Origin: Dissophora ornata
Taxonomy: Eukaryota > Mortierellomycota > Mortierellomycetes > Mortierellales > Mortierellaceae
Direction: 5' to 3'
Assembly: GCA_025201705.1 (NCBI GenBank)
Contig: MU616717.1
Coordinates: forward strand, 21,879-49,885
DNA: 28,007 nt
Shown: positions 1 through 10,063 of the stretch, piece after piece
How positions within the stretch are numbered: the first letter of the stretch is position 1
Layout: each line of letters begins with the position of its first letter
Program-made: the position numbers and the translations under genes
Notes under the pieces: model-generated
The model's database searches: none
Told to the model about the DNA's origin: nothing
Seen by the model: the letters and a program-made list of their open reading frames with translations, nothing else

Positions 1-77
1 TGCCGTTGCCGTCATCGATACTTTCCTCCGGATTTAAGGTAATGGTGATGATTAGTTTCAGTCCTATGACATCAGAA

Positions 78-275
78 CGAGCAAGGCGGTGTTTATGCTT
101 CTGGTCAATACATCTCTCGTTCAGCCATTGTGATTGCATGGGCAAGATAATTTGCTTTCTTGTAACTGAATGGGGGATGGCCAGGATTGTATACACAGTA
201 CGCCAATGACCAGCGTTGATCTGATTCACAACGTTTTCGCGCTGTCCGTTGCTTGCAGAGCGGTGCTCGATTCTG
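78..275. repeat. Direct repeat, copy 1 of 2 (partner 366-563)
   Basis: This segment recurs 288 bp downstream at 366-563 with no gaps that I could see and about 16 substitutions by eye over 198 positions. Shared blocks include the stretch around 132-170 and the stretch around 203-247. The level of divergence suggests an old segmental tandem duplication rather than a recent transposon insertion. No terminal inverted repeats or target-site duplications are visible at the copy edges. The sequence does not read as a recognisable protein in either orientation. Confidence 0.9.
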
Positions 276-365
276 CCTCTATCTGTTTTACAGACCCGAC
301 TTTGTCTTGAGAGGCACCTTCTTGGCTGTAATTGTCTTTGCAAGAGCTGGGATACTGAAAAAGAG

Positions 366-563
366 CGAGCAAGGCGGCGTTTATGATTCGGGCCAATACA
401 TCTCTCGTTCAGGTTTTGTGATTGCATGGGCAAGCTAATTTGCTTTCTTGTAACTGAATGGGAGATGGCCAGGATTGTTTACACAGTGCGCCAATGACCA
501 GCGTTGATCTGATCCACAACGTTTTCGCGCTGTCCTTAGCTTTCAGAGCGGTGCTCGACTCTA
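366..563. repeat. Direct repeat, copy 2 of 2 (partner 78-275)
   Basis: This is the second copy of the 288-bp-spaced duplication. On the minus strand it sits inside a short open frame (636-409) of about 75 codons that is not open across copy 1. That frame has no recognisable domain, so coding is unproven. The copy ends about 115 bp before the inferred start codon of the adjacent gene at 680, so it probably overlaps that gene's promoter. Confidence 0.9.
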
Positions 564-679
564 TCCTGGCGTTCTTGCGGACTTCTTTTTGGGATTTGGG
601 ATACAAAATGGTCATGGTGTTGCTGTCGTTAACCATTACTTTTTTTTAGTTCATTGGAAGAAGTACTCTAAGTATAGTG

Positions 680-2424
680 ATGGCGCCTGACACTGGGAGC
701 GCAAAGACTGTCGCTGAAGTGATGAGACCAAATAAGCGTGGGGTCGCGTATTTTTCGAACTTATCTGATCCAGCGCTGCTTTCGGCCAGGGACTATTTCC
801 AATCTCGCAGCAACAACCATAGCCCGGCCAAGCCTTATACAATTTGCAAGGAATGGAGTAATTGGATCGAGGCCTTCAAGCAATGTGACGATGGTGAATG
901 GCGTCTTGCTGCTGAAAAAGCACCAAAGATTACTGTAACAATCGTGAAAGAGTGGAACAAACCAGGTAAATTTTTTACATAATCTGCTTATTGCTATCAA
1001 TGAAAGAGATGTTGTAACTTATGAAATATTTGCGTGTTTCTAGATTGCAGATCAAATCCGTTGCCCATGCCAGAGCATGCCCCACAAGGTAAAGAAATAT
1101 GCAATGACAAAATGATATTCCCATTCAACTTAGATCAGAGCTGATTAAGGTTTTTGTGTTTATAGCTTCCAGCTCTCTGATATCTCCACCAATACAGACT
1201 TCATCATCGATAACTGAGTCGACGCATGGATCGTCTTCCTTATCAAGCGGCACTCTCACTGCCGGTGCACTCGGTCGTGTGAGATCTGAGTTCTCAACTA
1301 ACTTTGATACCTATGTTGGTGCGTCGTGGGTATTGCGAACGGGAGCTGATGTGGACAAGATACTTTTTCAGCATGGGATGACTTTGAGTGTCGAGTCACT
1401 GCTTCATTCTTTTATCCTGGATCAAGCTAGTTTGGCCATCGGTTGTTTTGAAGGAGAAGACCGAGTCCTTTTTCAAGGCGCGCTTGATCGGGCAGATTCC
1501 CAAGAGTCGCTGTTGCTGCCTGAGTGGAAACGACATGAGATTTCTCGTTATTCATTGGCGCCTGAACAATTGCACGACCTAGTGGGTTCCGGCTGGAAAA
1601 ATATCGGGCAAGAAGATTCTTACGATGATGTTGATGATGTCGAGCTGCGTCAATTCAGGAAGACGCTGAATCTTGCTATGTTTGAATTATCAAGCCTTTA
1701 CGAGAAATATGACAACAAGCTTCCTCCATTTCAATCCGAGCCGTGGTATGTCACCAAGGTTTGGGCTATTCTATTTAATCTGGTTGCTACCAGTAGTGAG
1801 AGGCTAGACTTTGAGCCAGGTGACGTTTGTTCTTCCGCTTCTTCCATTCGCCGAAACGAAAATCGCGACCTCGAGGAACGACATATGTCTGGGAGGAAGT
1901 TTGACGGTCTGTTTAGATGTGAGAAAAGTCGAGTTGAAATCGGGGCTATCGAGGTGGGAAAGGCGGACGAAGGCCCAACAGGATCGAAGGTCTTGAAAGA
2001 TGCAAGGAAACTTGGGAAGGGTTTGAAAGACATGTTCGATTTGATCTGCAATAATTGCGCGCAGCCAATCAAGAATGAGTTGCGGTTGCATGGCCTTCTT
2101 ATTTCAGGTTTGCGAGTGGATTTTATATCATTGAGGTATCTGGAAGGTCGTTTTTATCGTTTAACGAGAGAGAAAACATGTTCTATCCCAATCACGTTCG
2201 ATGGAAACGGTATTCGCTTGATAATCCGTTTGGTGGAAGAGATACTCTTATTCAAGGACCGTATGGAGCTGTCAGCTAAGCTTGCATACAATGCCACTCC
2301 ACCTGAATCTGATGAGTTGCCAAGGACAGATGGTGATATTATGCCAACTTCAAGTCATGCCCGTACTCTCTCCACGCCCAGAAACTCGCCAAAGCCAAAG
2401 CGTCGTCGTCTAAGTACCACGTAA
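680..2424 (+). CDS. Hypothetical protein with possible PD-(D/E)XK-like core and C-terminal basic NLS
   Basis: I do not recognise a named family. Proposed exons are 680-965, 1044-1088 and 1166-2424, giving 529 aa. Both introns are GT-AG (donors GTAAAT and GTAAAG, acceptors TTTCTAG and TTTATAG), and the phases match at both junctions (phase 1 each). ATG680 is the first ATG of the frame. Exon 3 alone carries most of the protein. Around residues 353-376 there is a block beginning GRKFDGLF and ending IEVGK. This resembles the acidic/lysine pattern of PD-(D/E)XK nuclease folds and of large lineage-specific families of uncharacterised proteins in Mucoromycota. It is followed by a helical KDARKLGKGLKDMFD segment and hydrophobic strands, which fits that fold but does not prove it. 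The spacing is ExxK, not the classical ExK, so catalytic activity is doubtful. The C-terminus has PKPKRRR just before the stop, a plausible monopartite nuclear localisation signal. A Ser/Thr-rich linker covers residues ~110-140. The gene converges on the TPP2 gene. Confidence 0.7.
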
Positions 2425-2772
2425 AAAATAATCCTACCGGTGTGCCATGTGAGATGTAAAAATACCGGTTTACCAAAGACATCCGTCTTTGGCGGCGCTC
2501 AAGTCGCGTCGCATGCCAAGAACGAACGATTGAACCCAGCCCCGAGCGAGCGAATCCGGTCATAAGTCCATCTATTCCTGCACTGTATACTAGATTCGCG
2601 TGGGAAAGATAACCCGAAATAGAGTTGGCCATCCGTCGGTAACAACGCCACGAACCTCGTCTCACACACCTGCGCAAAAATACATTGAAATAAATATGCA
2701 GTGTTTCTTTTTAATGATTTTCGACACAAAAACTCTAGTTGGAGGGGGTTTTTTTCTCTTCATTCATCTTCT
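2425..2772. other. Convergent intergenic region (3' flanks of two genes)
   Basis: This 348-bp spacer lies between the stop codons of the plus-strand hypothetical gene and the minus-strand TPP2 gene, so it should hold both 3' UTRs and polyadenylation sites. A plus-strand AATAAA lies within the GAAATAAATATG stretch near 2689, about 265 nt past the hypothetical gene's stop. I found no exact AATAAA on the minus strand close to the TPP2 stop. A compact hairpin occurs at 2473-2492. No gene is supported. Confidence 0.6.
2473..2492. other. Perfect 8-bp inverted repeat (hairpin) in convergent spacer
   Basis: The arms CCAAAGAC and GTCTTTGG are exact reverse complements separated by ATCC. They would form an 8-bp stem with a 4-nt loop in either transcript. 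The hairpin lies about 50 nt past the stop codon of the 680-2424 gene. It might be a 3' UTR structural element, but an arm this short can occur by chance. Confidence 0.5.
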
Positions 2773-5700
2773 TTAAAAGGTCGCGGCAGCCTTGGGCAGG
2801 CGGATGCCATCCCAGCTGAGTTCATACTCCTCCCAAACAGTCCACTTCAGCTCACGCAACAGGTCACGGCGGGTCGAAATTGCGCTCTTGATGTTGCCCG
2901 CGCTCTCGCGCGATCCACCACCCTGTTCGCTCAACCAGCTGTTGACGCGCTGAAGAGCAAGACCGAAGCGACCGTGCTTGCGCTCGCGCTCCAAGTACAC
3001 GCCAACAGACTTCCAGTCCGTCACACCAGTGCCTTCGCTCCACTGGCTCAGGTGGTTGTAGGCCTCATCAGAATCCTCCTTCAGTGCAACCAGTGCCAGG
3101 CAGCGAGCCTTCAAGGCCGCAACCAATGCGCTCTTCGCTTCCTCCTTCTCCTTCAGGACCTTCTTCTGCTCTGCTTCAGCCTTGCCGTGCAGGGTCACCT
3201 GCTTGAGTCCAAAGAACTGTGCCAATGCAGCTTGGTCAATTGACTGTGTAATCGTGTCCGAAACCTCGAGGACCTCCCTCCACTGCTCATCTTTATGTGC
3301 CTCGTCAGCGCTCTCAGCCAGGGCCAGAGCAACGTCCAGCTGGGCCAACATGAAAGGCAGGTGCTTGCCGTGGCCAGCGGCCTCCATCTGATCAACCAGC
3401 TCCTTTCTGGCAGCGGCAGCAGCCTCTTTGTCCTTCTCGGTCTTGTAGGCACTTCCACTCTTCTTCAACCATGCAACCTGGGCATCCCTGACCTGCTCAG
3501 CCAGCTGACGAGCAACGTTGACTTCCTCCTCGAGCTCAACAGTGTCCTCCTTGGCGGGAACCTGCTCAGGCGGGATCGCATAGACAGCGCGCCAGAGTGG
3601 AGCGCCATCGAGCTTGGGAATACCCCACTTCCACTCGCCGACCAAAAGGTCACCAGGCTTGGCACCCTTGGGATGTTCGGATGATGAGACTACAAACGCA
3701 GGTCTGATATCTCCACGCTCCAAGACACTAGGGAAAGCGTTCTTCTTGCCAATCAGAGCATCGGGCCAGCTGCCCGAGACCTCAAGCGTCTGCGACTTTG
3801 CCAGCGCAAAATCAAAGACACCAGGCAAATGGCGGAACTTTTCCAAGCTCTCTTCGCTCTCGTGACGAAGTTGGAGACGCAAGTTGTACTCACCCTTGGG
3901 CAACTTGAACTTCTTGATGTAGACATCGCCATAGCCGACAACCTTGTTGTTCACATCCGAGATAATGATGAGCACCTCGAGAGGCGAATCGTACAAGAGG
4001 TGGTTCAAGCTGGGGAATCGAGGCGTAACTGAGACAGGATCCTTGCTCGAAGTTTCGACTTTGAAAGGATATGTCAAAATCAGGTTGTACATGAGGCGAG
4101 AATTGGGCAAGCTATCGCGATCGGCGATCAAAGGCTTAATCGTGCCGTCAGATGGACGGATGACCTTGCGGAGAGTGTCCAGGGAGATGCTAGGCGACAG
4201 ACCCTCCTCGCGACGGATAGGTGCAGAGACGTGGAAGCGCGTGATGTGATCCGCTCCGTTGATAAAAACGTTACGGTTTCCACTGGTCGATCCACTCACC
4301 TGGATGCCGTGGAACGTCAGCTCAACAGTGACAGCATGGGCACCAGGGCTGTCCCAGTATTGAGCCAGGCAAAGCTCCATAGTGTGGCTGCTGTAGATTG
4401 CGAAGCGCTTGGTTTCTGCCTGCTCCTCAGCACCCGCCTCACCGTAGCTTCCCTTGCCAAGACGGATCATGTAACCCTGCTTGGTGTAGTCGTTGCGAAG
4501 CTGAGGAACCAGCTGAGCAGCATAGACAACAAACTTGGCAGATAATTGAGCATTGTTAGCTCCACTTGCACTGCGGATGACAGCATCGACATGGGTAGCG
4601 CCCGTAGGAACGTGGATCATGCGGCGCTCAATGTGGCCAGGGCCGAACTGGATGTTCTCGAACTTGATGAAGGATTGGGTTGTCAACTCGACAGGCTTGG
4701 CAACAGTGACATAGATACTGAAGACTGGGCCACGGGCAGGGCAAGACGCGTCAAATGCCTGGATTTCTGCAACGTGGACCAAGCCAGCGGTAAGCTGAGT
4801 GGGGTCGACCTTGACCTCGAATTGGCGGAGTGCACCGTTCATGAACAAGAACTCTGGAACACGAATCCAGCTCTCAGAGGCGACGAGAGCCATGCGGCAC
4901 TCGAAGGCGAGCTTCTTCTCGTTGATGTCGGGCTTGTTGTAATCAATGTCCTTCATGAACTTTGGCTCGACCTTAACAGTCAAGGTGTGGGCCTTGTTGC
5001 ACTCCTCCCACTCTCTCAAGTAGATGCCGCGAGCGTTGTCGCGCTCGGCAATCTGGATGTTGTAGTCGACGTCCTGCTCGTCATATGCGTGGTAGGTCAG
5101 CAAATGCTCAAATGTCTTCTCGACCTGCAAGAAGCCAACACGGAACTGATCCTGAATATCCTTTGACGTGTTGACGAGGGAGCGATGGACACGGTATGGT
5201 GTGTAGGCTTTCTTCTCGGCCTTCAATCCAGAAAGGATGAGCGAAATACATCCGCAAGCATTTGGGGAGCTCATGGAAGTTCCGTTCATCCGCTGAAACT
5301 TTGAGAGTTCATACTCGGGGATCGAGGTGATAGCGGCGCCAGGGGCATAAATGCTAACACCGACATCTCCATCCAGAGTTGGGCCACGAGAAGACCAGGT
5401 GTAGGGTCTCTCGGGAACGGACTCGAACAGTGCATACTCTGCTTGCTGCATAGCCTGGCTCTGATGGGCACCAACACCGACCATGCCCGCGGACGTGCCG
5501 CCAGGGGCACCAACAGTGCTGAGGGCAGGGCCAGCATTGCCTGCAGACGAGACAAAAATGCATCCGTGACGACCAACAGCCTCCTCGCGGATCAACTCAA
5601 CGAAGCGTCCAATGTTGCAGTAGCTGGCAGCCTCACCATAGGACATGTTGGCGAGATCGCACTTGTCGTCGATAATGACCTTGACAGCGCGGGTGAGAGC

Positions 5701-7082
5701 GTGGTGGGTTTCAATGCTTCCCAGACGACTGTCGCCGATCTTGATAGAGACGATCTGAGCACCGGGAGCGATACCGTTCAAGGCAGGCTCGTCGGGGTGG
5801 TTAGCTGCGGTGATGGCAGCGACGTGGGTACCGTGGGAGCCAGCAATGACGACAATGCAGAGCATGTTACCGTTATCGTAGATGTTGACACTGTAGTTAC
5901 ACTTGTCCTGGTTGCTGAATGTGGCATACTGACGCTCAGTCTTGTAGTCGGTCAGCAGAGGGGCACCTATCAAGAGCACAATTTTAAAATCCAAGATTAG
6001 TCAATCAGATGACCATTTTCAGTAAATGCAGCATGCATCGTGTCCCAACAAATCCTGCAAAGTCGACTCCAAAGATGTAAAGATCTGTCCCTGTCCTTAC
6101 CTCTGAGATCGCCGTCCTCTTTGGCATCAACTGCTGCACGCCAAACTTTTCCGTCGTGGAAAACAACGCAGTCGTAGACTGGACCAGGGTCAGAGAAGTT
6201 CTTGATCGAATCCTTCAACACCTCCAGACGTGCGTTGTAGTCGGCCTTTGTGCGCTGATCTTCCTCAGTCAGGCTGGGGTGGGTCTTGAGGAAGGAAGCA
6301 AGCTCCTCCTGGACCTTGGCAACAAGTGCAAAGTGCTCCTTTTGGAATTCAGCCAAACGTTCCTGTGATCAACCCGCACACAAACAAACAAACAAACAAA
6401 AAGGTTTCAGTGCGGGGGGTTACATACGGCACCATTTGCTCCCACGGCCAAAATCATGCTCTGTAATTGAATGGGTTGCGTGGCCCTTTTGCACGGTGAT
6501 TGGTGATTGCGTGTTTGCGTCAAAGGTCTCATACATCTTCTTCCTCGTACGAACCTTCTTGATGCGCTCCTTGAGGTCTTCGGGGAAGAGGTCGTAAGCG
6601 CGCTTAATACCAATGCGATACTCTCCTGACGGGTTCGTCCATTTCTTGCTTAAACGCAACTTGCGGCCAGTCAATCCTGTGATGACAGGGATGCCGTCCT
6701 CGCCCTCGCTAGCCTTGACAATGGTGGTTGTGGGGATATCGCCCGAGCCCGAGCAGTCGACAATGTCGATGATCTTGGGCTTGCCATCAGATGTGACCAG
6801 GAGACCTGCTGCACCGGGATCAACACCGGTATCGAGAATGGCGATGATGGTGTTGCGGCCGTCATAGTTAGGGTATTTCTTCAAGTAAGAGGCTGCCTCG
6901 GTTTCCTATTGAAAAAGCAATCGATCAGTCCACGACAGCGGACGTCAGCGGGCGAAAAGCTTATTTTTGTTCACTCTGGGGAGGATAGATGGCGATCAAT
7001 TGATTATGCACTGTACCTCCTTGGGGAGGATACCCTGGAGAGGAAACTCTGGAATGGGCCGGATGGTCTTGAGGGCTGTCAT
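2773..7082 (-). CDS. TPP2: Tripeptidyl-peptidase II (TPP2), subtilisin-family S8 exopeptidase
   Basis: TPP2 removes tripeptides from free N-termini of peptides released by the proteasome. It works in the cytosol as a giant homo-oligomer. Proposed exons (minus strand) are 7082-7017, 6905-6535, 6458-6428, 6362-6101 and 5966-2773, giving about 1,307 aa; the human protein is about 1,249. The N-terminus FPLQGILPKE matches the family start. The subtilisin triad is visible: Asp47 in AILDTGVDPG, His288 in GSHGTHVA and Ser474 in NGTSMSSP. The SSAGNAGP block carries the oxyanion Asn. A long insert between Asp and His contains DPGPVYDCVVFHDGKVWRA, which is diagnostic of TPP2. The C-terminal third is helical and charged. 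The 31-nt exon 6458-6428 is inferred: it alone restores the frame with canonical GTATGA and GTATGT donors. The alternative is a weak GTGCAA donor at 6494. Start choice: Met at 7082 rather than the in-frame upstream Met at 7181, because homology begins right after it. There is no signal peptide, consistent with a cytosolic enzyme. Confidence 0.95.
6379..6402. repeat. (CAAA)n tetranucleotide repeat in TPP2 intron
   Basis: Several consecutive CAAA units lie inside the 65-nt TPP2 intron (6427-6363). On the transcribed strand they read as TTTG repeats and form the pyrimidine-rich tract 15-40 nt upstream of the CACAG acceptor. Length changes here would alter the tract used by the splicing machinery. 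Confidence 0.75.
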
Positions 7083-10063
7083 GGCAGATGTGTGGAATGA
7101 ACAAATATACAAATGGGAGGAATGTCGAGGTACGCGTGGGAGGAGAGTTTGAATAGGGCGGGAATGGAGGGGTGTAAACAAGAAGGGCGGCGAGGATGAT
7201 TGTGAGAAGCAAGAGAGAAAGGAGAAGGAGGAGGACCATGCCCCGCGTTCTTTTATATGGGCTCGGCCGTGGTGTGGCGAGAGCGTGGTGGCGTGTGGCG
7301 GTTCACGATGGTGGGAGGAGGGGGAAAGGCAACCAAATCCGGAGCTGTTCCTGGAACAAAAAATAAATTACATTACGATTTGCTTGGTTAATTACTGCAG
7401 GCCATGGACACACCGCGATCCGGTGCTCCCATTTAAACACACGCGCATCCACAAAAAACGGGGTTTCTACACTGAAATGGTGTACATGTTCTCACACGCA
7501 GAAGCAGGGACGAGAGGATCTCCACACGACATAACATGGCCATGGCGGAATGCAGAAACCAATGCCACCACCACCATCACCACGCCACCAGAGACAAGTT
7601 AAGCATCAGCGTGGTTGCCGTGGCACACTGTGTGTCGTCCATGCACGACGACATCACATAATCAAGAACTTTCGCTGGATTGGGAACCACTCCTGACGAG
7701 GCTCTGTTTCCCACGAACAACCTTTGCGCTGATTGGCTCCCACGAGCCCACTCCCAATTCCTCTTTCCCATGCAGCTTGATGTCTGAATACGGCAACGAA
7801 GTGATCTGCTGTTTCCGGAATGGGTCCGGCTACATGTCTGGACACCAATAATATATTGCACTTTCTTACTGTTGAAGAGCCTCATTGCTGTTTTGTCTCT
7901 CTCACTCTCAGTCGCTCTCTCGCGCTTTCTCTCTCCTTGGTTGCACGCCCTGCTTCACAGTCTAAACACGCACTTTGCTCTCCATCGTGCACCTCTTGTG
8001 AGGTCTCTCTCCTTTAGACATTACAAAAAAGGACCTTTCGATATATTGCAGACATGTCTCATGGCTGCAGCGAGGGAAGCCAGCCACATCTGAGACAACA
8101 AACGCGCATTTCCCTCACCTCTACTTGCCGTGGATGGAACCACAGCCTACCAAAGTATGATCACGTCAGTGGCTTGCATCGTATAAGTTGCATGCACCCA
8201 AGAGTTGGAGACTCGTTCCTCTCTCCCCCTCCCCTGAACAAACAGTAATAGAGATAACGCAGACGCGCTGGCACGGGACCTATCTTGACTCTTGGACTTC
8301 ATGGGATATAGATGAGATAGGGATATGCTACTTGTTCTTTTCGATTGCTAGCGATGTTAGTAGCAAGTGTTTGGTATGAGTATACACGATATGAAGCACT
8401 TTGAGAGAAAGGAAGCTCTCATGAACGGCGTAGGATTAGGATGTGATCGTGCAATGGACTTGGATGAAGTGTGACCAACACACAAAAAAGGGTCCACTCC
8501 AACGTTTGCCCGAGACTAGCGGACAAGGCTCGTGGTGGACTGTATTGCGAGCTAGTCACAGGCTACCGTAGTACAATTTCGGCACGCGACGAGCCACCAT
8601 GAACAATCTCGGCATCCCGTTCTACTAGTACATTTGGATTGGTTCGAGTCGCATTTGCGTTGTCTGTTTCGATAATTATGGGTGCAATCTCCACAATGCG
8701 TATCCGCGTATATTGCATGCATGCGTAGTTCCAAAACGGTAGCAGGCGCTGCCAGGAACACGGCCTGCCTGACTGACACATCTGCGCACTGAGTTTGGCC
8801 TGTTCGCTGCATGTGTCTCTCATCTTAGACGGTGCCACACCTGCGATTGGCCTGTTCGATTTCAGTCCCATGTTCTGCCGCGTTTGCTGGACGTTTGTTT
8901 GCGATGACCGCAGCGGCGTAAGCGACGAATGGTTGGTTGCACAACGGATATGAAAAAAACAGTGCAGCCAATCCATGCCTATGCAACAACAACAACCACA
9001 CTAAAAAAACAACAATCGCAGAACTCTTGTTGTTGCTCATGAACAACGATAGTGGCGATGAGATGATACAACGAGAACGGATGTGGGGAAAGCGATATAG
9101 TTTAGACATCATACAATTCATGCATAGTCTATCTCAGCAATGTGCAATGTGCAATTGCAAAAAAAAATAAAAGAGCGATTCTAACCTAATCCTGAAAGTA
9201 AGCGAGAATAGACAAAGACAAGACAGAGAGAGCACTTCGGGATGCGCGAATGGTAGGATGGCTCGTCACTATCTCCCATAATCTGTTTTTTTCTTTCTTT
9301 CCACTGCATATTTGTTTTCCATTATATTTTTGCAGAATGTCCCATTCATTTCCCAGTTTGCATTGCCGTGCGTCTGGCTGATAAGGGACTAAAGCACCAA
9401 GAATCCAAGCACCAGAATATATTACTCCGGCATCGCAATGTAGCCAGCATCCCATGTCAAATTAAAGACAGCCTACCGTGCTGTACTCCGGGCGGAGTGT
9501 AGATGGGTTGAGGAGCAATGTCAGTCCCCCTTCTCACAAGGGGCGACCGAAAGAGTGCGGGGTTGGATAGCCATTGGCACAGGCCGGACAAGCAGAACAG
9601 CGGCAGGGGCGAGGCGGCCCTCTCGTCAGGAAAGAAAAAGAAAGGGAGCAAAGGTCGCACCAGAGCTGAACAAAGAGAGATATAGATGCATGCAACACCA
9701 AAGGAAGGAGGGATTTATTTTCGAAAGTGACATAGACTTTCAAAGTCTGAAAACCAAAACACATTGTTCATTGTCATCACAGACATCCTCCTTCTCCTCC
9801 CTCTGCCTCTTGTCTGGCTTCCCCTTCCGCTCCACGCCTTCTCCCTTTCCTCTGGTGGTCCACACATTCACACACGCACATTCTCGCATACACACAAACA
9901 CACACTTCATTCCCCTTCCTTCGGATTCCTGGTTTTTGTGCCCGCTGTTCTTAACTAAATGAACAGGCTCGTGCATCTGTAACCACCTCCCGTTATCATT
10001 ACCTCCACCAGTTGCCACCATTCTTTCCTCAACAACGCTGTCTTCACAAATTAGGCTGCAGCC
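7083..10063. other. ~3-kb divergent intergenic region (TPP2 / Rim15-like kinase)
   Basis: No protein gene can be supported in these 2,981 bp. The open frames are short, overlap in several frames and show no domain or splice logic. The region must hold the promoters and 5' leaders of TPP2 (leftward) and the kinase (rightward). Visible content: a CT-rich run at ~7890-8010, a purine-rich stretch at ~7185-7330, an A-rich run near 9158-9172, a CT-rich leader at ~9780-9960 with a CA-rich stretch at ~9862-9905, and several CCCCT/AGGGG pentamers. I found no convincing tRNA or 5S rRNA. A non-coding RNA or long leader with upstream ORFs is possible but not visible from sequence alone. Confidence 0.55.
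9526..9916. promoter_or_regulatory. Cluster of CCCCT/AGGGG (STRE-like) pentamers upstream of kinase
   Basis: CCCCT occurs at 9527-9531, 9821-9825 and 9912-9916, and its complement AGGGG at 9539-9543 and 9605-9609. Two more copies lie side by side at 8226-8235. In Saccharomyces this pentamer is the stress response element read by Msn2/4, which is regulated in the same PKA/Rim15 network. The region is CT-rich, so some copies are expected by chance. A function in this lineage is conjecture. Confidence 0.25.

Larger units (their letters stand above)
1..679. other. Intergenic flank with duplicated segment, no supported gene
   Basis: Apart from the two repeat copies I see no supportable gene here. 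The open frames present are short, lack domain features and overlap each other in several frames. The window edge cuts the region, so a remnant of a gene or transposable element further left cannot be excluded. The promoter of the 680-2424 gene should lie in the last few hundred bases. Confidence 0.6.

Noticed and set aside
409..636. Minus-strand open frame across repeat copy 2 as a gene
   Set aside because: It is short, lacks a recognisable domain and is not open in the sister copy. Kept only as part of the duplication finding.
2515..2600. tRNA-like B-box (GGTTCAATC) on the minus strand
   Set aside because: No matching T-stem, anticodon arm or acceptor stem could be paired by eye.
2701..3243. 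Long plus-strand open frames lying antisense to TPP2 (also around 4546-5166 and 5443-6000)
   Set aside because: They are mirror-frame shadows of a well-supported minus-strand coding exon and show no domains of their own.
8575..8665. B-box-like GGTTCGAGTC on the plus strand, possible tRNA
   Set aside because: The flanking bases do not form a 5-bp T-stem, and no cloverleaf could be drawn. Probably chance; a tRNAscan-SE run would settle it.
9862..9905. CA-rich stretch as a possible CRISPR-like or structured repeat
   Set aside because: Irregular CA-rich microsatellite without unique spacers; CRISPR arrays are not expected in a fungal nuclear genome.
9555..9962. 135-codon open frame upstream of the kinase
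   Set aside because: Composition follows the CT- and CA-rich leader, there is no domain or splice logic, and it overlaps frames on both strands.
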